Shown here one piece after another: positions 50,148-54,336 of a stretch of DNA of 54,336 nucleotides. This stretch comes from Microbacteriaceae bacterium (GTDB lineage: Bacteria > Actinomycetota > Actinomycetes > Actinomycetales > Microbacteriaceae). The DNA lies in contig JANXTR010000001.1 in the NCBI GenBank assembly GCA_025352325.1, positions 1 to 54,336 on the forward strand, read 5' to 3'. Every line of letters starts with the position of its first letter. Positions within the stretch are counted from its first letter, which is position 1. The translations under genes were made by a program, and so were the position numbers. The notes below the pieces were generated by a model. The model was given only the letters and a program-made list of their open reading frames with translations. It ran no database searches and had not been told where the DNA came from.

Positions 50148-50572
50148 GCGAGCGCCACCCGCACCTGCGCCTTGCCCAGCACCGTCTCGTCGCGGAACGT
50201 CACGGTGAGATCGATCCGCGCACCCGCCTGATCCAGCACGCCGACCTTCGCGACCACGTTCACGTCGGCACCGGCTTCGGCGTCCACGAAGACCGGACGG
50301 GTGAACCGCACCTGGTAGTCGAGCACCTTGCCGCTGTCGCCGCCGAGCCAGTCGATGACCGGCTGCACGGCGAAGCCCATGGTCAGCATCCCGTGCGCGA
50401 GCACCCCAGCGAGACCGACCGAGGTGGCCGCGTCGTCGCGGTAGTGAATCGGGTTGAAGTCGCCCGAGGCCCCGGCGTAGCGCACGAGGCTGTCACGGGT
50501 CAGGTGGTAGCTCTGCTCGGCGACGATGTCGCCTACGCTCAGCTTCTCGGCGTCGAAGCCCCCGACGCTCAT
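50144..50572 (-). CDS. MaoC-family dehydratase subunit (HadB-like)
   Basis: 142 residues, single hot-dog fold. YAGASGDFNPIHYRDDAATSVGLAG contains the catalytic Asp-x-x-x-x-His hydratase motif near residue 37-42. It is the active partner of the next gene's product in a two-subunit (3R)-hydroxyacyl-thioester dehydratase like HadAB. Overlaps both neighbours by 4 bases. Confidence 0.9.
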   Translation of the reverse strand: MSVGGFDAEKLSVGDIVAEQSYHLTRDSLVRYAGASGDFNPIHYRDDAATSVGLAGVLAHGMLTMGFAVQPVIDWLGGDSGKVLDYQVRFTRPVFVDAEAGADVNVVAKVGVLDQAGARIDLTVTFRDETVLGKAQVRVALA

Positions 50573-51015
50573 TCGTCGCCTCGCACCACGAGGCTGGAGA
50601 TCGCCGTGACCACGTGAGCCCCGCCCGCATCGACGATGGACGTCTCGGCCGTCACCATGCTGTGGCCTCCGAGCGTCTTCACGCTCGTGACGGTGAGAGT
50701 GCCGGTGAGCTCGTCGCCCGCCACAATCGGACGGGTGAAGCGGAAGCGCTGATCGCCGTGGACGACGCGGGCGAAGTCGATGCCGGCATCCGGATCGGCA
50801 AGCAGTTGCGCGAGGGTGTGCTCCTGGACGACCACCGCGAAGGTCGGCGGCGCGACCACGTCGGCGTAGCCGGCCGCGCGCGCAGCCTCCGGGTCGAAGT
50901 TGAGTGGGCTGGTCGCGAGAACGGCGCGGGCGAACTCGCGCACCTTCTCGCGGCCCACGAGGTACGGAGCTGCCGCGGGGTAGCTCCGACCCGCGAGCTC
51001 GGCGTTGACTGGCAC
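50569..51015 (-). CDS. MaoC-family dehydratase, N-terminal-type subunit (HadA-like)
   Basis: 148 residues with LVGREKVREFARAV, VVAPPTFAVVVQEHTLAQLL and HGDQRFRFTRPIVAGDELTG, the FAS1-type dehydratase pattern without the full catalytic Asp/His motif. It forms the heterodimer with the subunit encoded next. The pair acts in fatty-acid elongation or a related CoA pathway. Confidence 0.9.
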   Translation of the reverse strand: MPVNAELAGRSYPAAAPYLVGREKVREFARAVLATSPLNFDPEAARAAGYADVVAPPTFAVVVQEHTLAQLLADPDAGIDFARVVHGDQRFRFTRPIVAGDELTGTLTVTSVKTLGGHSMVTAETSIVDAGGAHVVTAISSLVVRGDE

Positions 51016-51058
51016 GGTTCCACCCTATCGGCGGGCCGCCGAGCGGAAGCGGGCAAAC

Positions 51059-51092
51059 GAAGACCCCGGGGCCTGGGGCCGCCGGGGTCTTC
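51059..51092 (-). terminator. Terminator after the 26-residue gene
   Basis: Perfect 11-bp arms GAAGACCCCGG and CCGGGGTCTTC around a 12-base loop. It separates the micro-gene from the MaoC genes on the same strand, so the micro-gene is a monocistronic unit. Confidence 0.75.
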
Positions 51093-51118
51093 TGGGGGGT
51101 ACGTGGAGCGGAGAACTG

Positions 51119-51199
51119 TTACTGGCAGCTCTCGCACTGCAGGTCGTCCATGGGGTCGACCGGAACCGCGTAACCGCCCACGCTGTCGGTGTCATTCAT
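51119..51199 (-). CDS. 26-residue peptide with RNR-tail-like CxxC end
   Basis: Too short for ordinary gene calling. ATG 51199 has an ideal ribosome site (AAGGAGGATCGCC before ATG). The product starts MNDTDSVGGYAVPVDP and ends DDLQCESCQ. The C-terminal C-E-S-C resembles the redox-active tail of ribonucleotide reductase large subunits. Two apparent NrdR boxes overlap its promoter and a terminator follows, so it seems to be a separate NrdR-controlled gene. It may instead be what remains of a deleted nrdA. Family identity is my inference. Confidence 0.7.
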   Translation of the reverse strand: MNDTDSVGGYAVPVDPMDDLQCESCQ

Positions 51200-51254
51200 G
51201 GCGATCCTCCTTCTGAAGAAGTCTGTGCCACCGGCTGCTGCCGGGGTGAGTCCT

Positions 51255-51301
51255 CACTATATAACCGGAATGCCACGGTTGTCATTCCACTACATGTAGT
51301 G
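51255..51301 (-). promoter_or_regulatory. Promoter with two NrdR-like boxes
   Basis: Box 1 is the perfect palindrome CACTACATGTAGTG (51288-51301); box 2 is CCGGTTATATAGTG on the minus strand (51255-51268). Centres are 33 bases apart, about three helical turns, as for paired NrdR sites. Between and over them lie a -35 ATGACA (51280-51285) and a -10 TATAGT (51256-51261) with an 18-base spacer, so binding would shut the promoter. Confidence 0.7.
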
Positions 51302-51339
51302 ATTTGGGCGTGTCGCGACCTTTTCATTCTCGTGGCACC

Positions 51340-52089
51340 CACCGAAGCGGCTGTATTCGATCGATCCGTAGCGGAAGAGCTGGACCGCCACGCGCAGCAC
51401 GATCGTGGCCAGAACCAGGAGCTCTACCGAGAGGGCGATGCCCTGCTAGAGCGGGAGCCCGCCGAAGGCGTTTCGCAGCAGCGCCGAGACGGGCGCCGAG
51501 TACGGGAACCACGTGCGCCGATCGCGACACGCGTGCCAGTGAAGAGCGCGAAGCCTCCGATGAGGATGAGCGACGTCGGGTTGATGATAGTGAGGATCAT
51601 CTCGGTGACGCGGTTTTCCTTCTCGTCGAGCGTGGAGGCGAGCATCTGGTTTCCGAGCATCAGGATCACCAGATAGAACGCCACCAGATAGAGGATCGGG
51701 GCGATCACCCCGTTGATCCCGGCCGCCTCATGACCGTCGCGATATGTCGCGCTGACCGTGGTGATCTGCCCGCTGACGAGCGGGACGATCCGGGGCGCGT
51801 CGAGCCTCTCCGCGGCGCTCGCCTGGGGGAGGGCGGTGGCGACGGAACCGTAGAGACCGTTGCCGAAGATGTCCCGATCCGCCCCGTAGACCTTGACGGA
51901 CTGCGTCGACGGATCGGCCGGGAAGTCGAAAAGCGCCTGTTCCCGGCCCGCCTTGTACCCGAGCTGCCGCGAGTACTCCGGGCTAAAGGGCTCGCCGCGA
52001 TGCACCGTGAACGAAAGGTCCTCGATGACGGTGACGTTCGAAAAGTCCATCCGGAAATGGTCGATCTCGACAAGCGGAGCATCCGTCAC
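51340..52089 (-). pseudogene. Decayed ABC exporter (ATPase start fused to permease remnants)
   Basis: The frame starts like an ABC ATPase (VEIDHFRMDFSNVTVIEDLS), then jumps just before Walker A into an ABC-2 permease of NatB type (FADFPADP-like stretch, VAFYLVILMLGNQMLAS, NRVTEMILTIINPTS). A helix region is missing after ILTIINPTSLIL. Near 51520 the homology moves to another frame (TWFPYSAPVSALLRNAFGG), which has an in-frame TAG where Trp is expected and ends YGSIEYSRFGG. Two or more deletions, a frameshift and a stop make it non-functional. Confidence 0.8.
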
Positions 52090-52098
52090 GCGGCAACG

Positions 52099-53448
52099 TC
52101 AGTCGGAGCCGATCACCGCGGCGAACGCGAGATAGTCGGATGCCGCCTGCTCGGCATACGCCAAGCCCCAGGCCAGCAGGGCCTCATCCGACTTCGTCGA
52201 GTCACCGAGGTACCCCGCCACCTCCCGGGACCGGGGGCTCTGAGCGTGCGCGCGCGCCAGCACGATGCCGCAACCCCGCGCATAGCTGACGAACTGCGAG
52301 GGCGTGAGCGAGTCGATGACGACCGAGCTCTTCATGTCGCGGAACTGCCGCACGTAGAAGTCGTGCCCGTTGAACCGGACGTGGCCCAGGAATACGTCGG
52401 ACACGGCCTGCAGCACGCGCTGCAAGTCGACGACCCGTCGCCCCTCGTGCGCGGTCGCCGCGCCCTGACCGCCGTGCGAGACGAGGACGGAGGCCACGGC
52501 CTCCTTCACCTGCAGCACGAGCGGTTCGCCGAGCGGGCCGGTGAGGAGCACGACGAAGCACCGGGTCCCGACGCTCCCCACGCCGACCACCCGGCGCGCC
52601 GAATCGGTGAGTTCGTACTGATCAAGGAGGACCGCGACATCCGGGGCCACGGTCGCCCGGTACTCCTGGAAGATGGCGAGGCGGTCGATGCTCGCGTTCT
52701 CGACCTCGTGGCTGAGCACGGGCGGATCGTCGACGAACACGCGGCGCCCATCCTGCCCGATCTGGGTCGACTTCTCGACGAAGTGCGCCGAGGTGCGTCG
52801 GCGTGCCTGTCGGATCGTCTTCTCAAGGATCCGCTGCCCGCTGGAGTCGAGCGTCCCGAGGATCACGTCGGTGTCGAGTCGCGAGTAGTAGCGGTCGGTC
52901 ACCCCGAGGTGCATCATGTCGCGCAACCCGATCCGATACGCCGCCGCCGCCCGGAGGCCCGCGGTGCGCGCGTCCTTCTCCGGGAAGCCAGCCTGCCGCG
53001 CTCCGATGATCGCGCTCGTGACGAGGCGTTTGACATCCCACTCCCACGGCGCGACCGAAGCCTCGTCGAAGTCGTTGAGGTCGAAGACGAGGGTGCGCTG
53101 CGGGGAGGCGAAGAAGCCGAAGTTGGTAACGTGCGCATCGCCGCAGCTGATCACGTCGATGCCACTGGACGGCTCGCGACCGAGGTCCGCCGCCATCTGG
53201 GCCGCGCTGCCGCGGAAAAAGGAGAAAGGGTCGGCGGCCATGCGCGCCATCCGAAGCGGCACGAGCGCCGGCAGCCTGCTCGCGTTCTGCGCGTCGAGCA
53301 ATGTGAACGGATCGCGGTCGGACGGCGCGTAGCTCGCCATCCGGGTGCGCGGGAACGCCGCGCGCGCCGCGACGCCCGCCGCAACCTGATCGGCCGCGGT
53401 CCGCAGCCGCGCGGCCACGATCCGACTACTTGGACTCGAGGGCGGCAT
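52099..53448 (-). CDS. DUF2252 family protein
   Basis: 449 residues. FRGSAAQMAADLGREPSSGI, then CGDAHVTNFGFFASPQRTLV and FDLNDFDEASVAPWEWDVKRL near 105-150 are the kinase-like core motifs of DUF2252; GVGSVGTRCFVVLLTG follows near 290. The fold is related to aminoglycoside phosphotransferases, but the activity is unknown. ATG 53448 overlaps the upstream gene by 23 bases; GTG 53417 would avoid the overlap. Confidence 0.88.
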   Translation of the reverse strand: MPPSSPSSRIVAARLRTAADQVAAGVAARAAFPRTRMASYAPSDRDPFTLLDAQNASRLPALVPLRMARMAADPFSFFRGSAAQMAADLGREPSSGIDVISCGDAHVTNFGFFASPQRTLVFDLNDFDEASVAPWEWDVKRLVTSAIIGARQAGFPEKDARTAGLRAAAAYRIGLRDMMHLGVTDRYYSRLDTDVILGTLDSSGQRILEKTIRQARRRTSAHFVEKSTQIGQDGRRVFVDDPPVLSHEVENASIDRLAIFQEYRATVAPDVAVLLDQYELTDSARRVVGVGSVGTRCFVVLLTGPLGEPLVLQVKEAVASVLVSHGGQGAATAHEGRRVVDLQRVLQAVSDVFLGHVRFNGHDFYVRQFRDMKSSVVIDSLTPSQFVSYARGCGIVLARAHAQSPRSREVAGYLGDSTKSDEALLAWGLAYAEQAASDYLAFAAVIGSD

Positions 53449-54001
53449 CCGGCATAGTGCGCGGGAAAGCCAGCAGCACGCCGACCCCGACCACGATCAG
53501 CAGGACGGCCGCGAAGGCGATGAACGCCGAGCCCACCAGGGCCGGGGCGAATAGGAACGCGAAGCCCGCCAGCAGCGAGATCGCGCCGCCGGCGATCCCC
53601 CAGCCGCTGACCCGGCCGGAGCGGGTCGACGCGACGATGTCTGTCGCTCCGCCGAGGATCCAGCCGATCCCGATCACGATGGCGATGAAGGTGGCGCCGC
53701 CCGCCGGGTTCGAGATGGTCAGGATGCCCGCGATGGCGACCAGGGCACCAACGACGATTCCGACGAAGAACCAGCGGCCGATCGCGTCGCGCAGCGCGAT
53801 GCTCCGGGCGATCCGGGAGACGCCCGAGATGAGCAGGAAGATGCCGAACAGCACGCCGATGGTGGTGATGACCACGCCCGGCCAGACCAGCGCGATCACG
53901 CCGAACACGATCGCGACGATCGCGACGATGATCACGGCGGCGCGCACGATGGCGAAAAGCTGGGCGTTGTTCGTGGGCACGGGGAGGGTCGGGACGGTCA
54001 T
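53426..54001 (-). CDS. HdeD/DUF308-type membrane protein
   Basis: 191 residues with six short helices in three pairs: AAVIIVAIVAIVFGVIALVW, GVLFGIFLLISGVSRIARSI, GIVVGALVAIAGILTISNP and so on, the pattern of HdeD-like proteins linked to acid resistance in enterics. ATG 54001 is chosen because the open frame upstream lies over the next gene. Overlaps its neighbours at both ends, so the three form one unit. Confidence 0.85.
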   Translation of the reverse strand: MTVPTLPVPTNNAQLFAIVRAAVIIVAIVAIVFGVIALVWPGVVITTIGVLFGIFLLISGVSRIARSIALRDAIGRWFFVGIVVGALVAIAGILTISNPAGGATFIAIVIGIGWILGGATDIVASTRSGRVSGWGIAGGAISLLAGFAFLFAPALVGSAFIAFAAVLLIVVGVGVLLAFPRTMPDAALESK

Positions 54002-54336
54002 GATGACTTCGATTCTGTGAGGGTCTGAGGGGAAGCGGATTCCAGGGGACGCTGCAGCAGTTCGACCAGCAAGAGCGCGAGCAGCGACACCAGCGTCGTG
54101 CTCAGGATCACGCCGACCGTCAACGGCCGCACGAACAGCACGATCAGTACGGCCACGAGACCGATCAGGTACCGGATGACGCGGCGCGCCGAGTGCAGCC
54201 ACACACCGAACTCGCCCGTCGTCAGCCCGCGCTGCGCGGCCGCGGAGCGGACCGAGCTCACCGCGGTGTCGCCCACGGCGCGCAGCCGTGCCGGCACGCC
54301 GTTCGCGCGCCCAAACCACGCCGCGAGCGCGACGAG
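53998..54336 (-). CDS. Membrane protein, 5' end beyond the window
   Basis: The frame is open to the window edge (113 codons visible), so a GTG at 54297 need not be the start. Two strongly hydrophobic helices (RYLIGLVAVLIVLFVRPLTV and GVILSTTLVSLLALLLVELL) follow a basic, amphipathic part; the first visible residues LVALAAWFG may end another helix. Family not recognised. Stop overlaps the HdeD-like start. Confidence 0.7.
   Translation of the reverse strand, partial: LVALAAWFGRANGVPARLRAVGDTAVSSVRSAAAQRGLTTGEFGVWLHSARRVIRYLIGLVAVLIVLFVRPLTVGVILSTTLVSLLALLLVELLQRPLESASPQTLTESKSS

Noticed and set aside
51304-53457. 717-codon open frame on the plus strand
   Set aside because: Antisense of the DUF2252 gene and the ABC remnant; composition is that of a shadow frame.

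Overview
The window joins two unrelated genomes. Bases 1 to about 4650 look like a Bacteroidetes bacterium of the Hymenobacter type: lower G+C, codons such as TTT, AAA and GTA, a RecQ with a C-terminal helix-turn-helix tail, a COG4705 membrane protein, a DUF2306 protein and a lipoprotein. From about 4690 to the end the DNA is high-GC actinobacterial, most like Microbacteriaceae: GTG starts, ATGA/GTGA overlaps, leaderless promoters, NusG with a long acidic N-terminus, eukaryote-type NADP isocitrate dehydrogenase. The switch falls inside galK, in the conserved galactokinase signature, and the frame is kept. This fits an assembly or metagenome chimera better than gene transfer. Family assignments and taxonomy are by eye; no search was run.

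Layout of the actinobacterial part. 4.7-9.5 kb: galK, a lipoprotein, a glyA-folD operon behind a recognisable ZTP (pfl) riboswitch, and a cytosine-permease-like transporter coupled to a cysteine hydrolase. 11-13.4 kb: two tandem duplicated MFS exporters with duplicated promoters. 13.5-23.3 kb: purU-nagA on the plus strand, then convergent to them an amino-sugar operon (ROK repressor, binding protein, two permeases, NagZ-type hexosaminidase, ROK kinase, nagB) with a palindromic operator over the repressor start. 23.5-26.4 kb: a flavin electron-transfer set (FMN-binding lipoprotein, ApbE, NqrB/RnfD-flavodoxin-reductase fusion). 26.4-29.8 kb: a lipoprotein, a Nudix hydrolase, icd, an acetyltransferase and an alkyltransferase-like protein.

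30-43.4 kb: rplJ-rplL with an L10 leader is separated from rplA-rplK-nusG-secE-tRNA-Trp by about 10 kb that holds an MBL-fold enzyme, a cell-wall-anchored-like protein, a response regulator / epimerase / sensor kinase cluster, an orphan YqaJ nuclease, two membrane proteins, a quinone-oxidoreductase-like enzyme and an acetyltransferase. 43.5-49 kb: a lysG-lysE pair, then an ABC exporter with its two-component system. 49-51.2 kb: murB and two MaoC-type dehydratase subunits, then a 26-residue gene behind two apparent NrdR boxes. 51.3-54.3 kb: a decayed ABC exporter, a DUF2252 protein and two membrane proteins, the last cut by the window edge.

There is no stretch over 300 bases without a gene. 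The larger gaps (23303-23507, 30927-31180, 36662-36902, 40518-40805, 45153-45381) are described as regulatory or repeat features. I saw no CRISPR array, insertion sequence, prophage or rRNA. The most interesting items are the galK chimera joint, the NrdR-controlled micro-gene, the shared operator in the two-component cluster and the flavin electron-transfer set.
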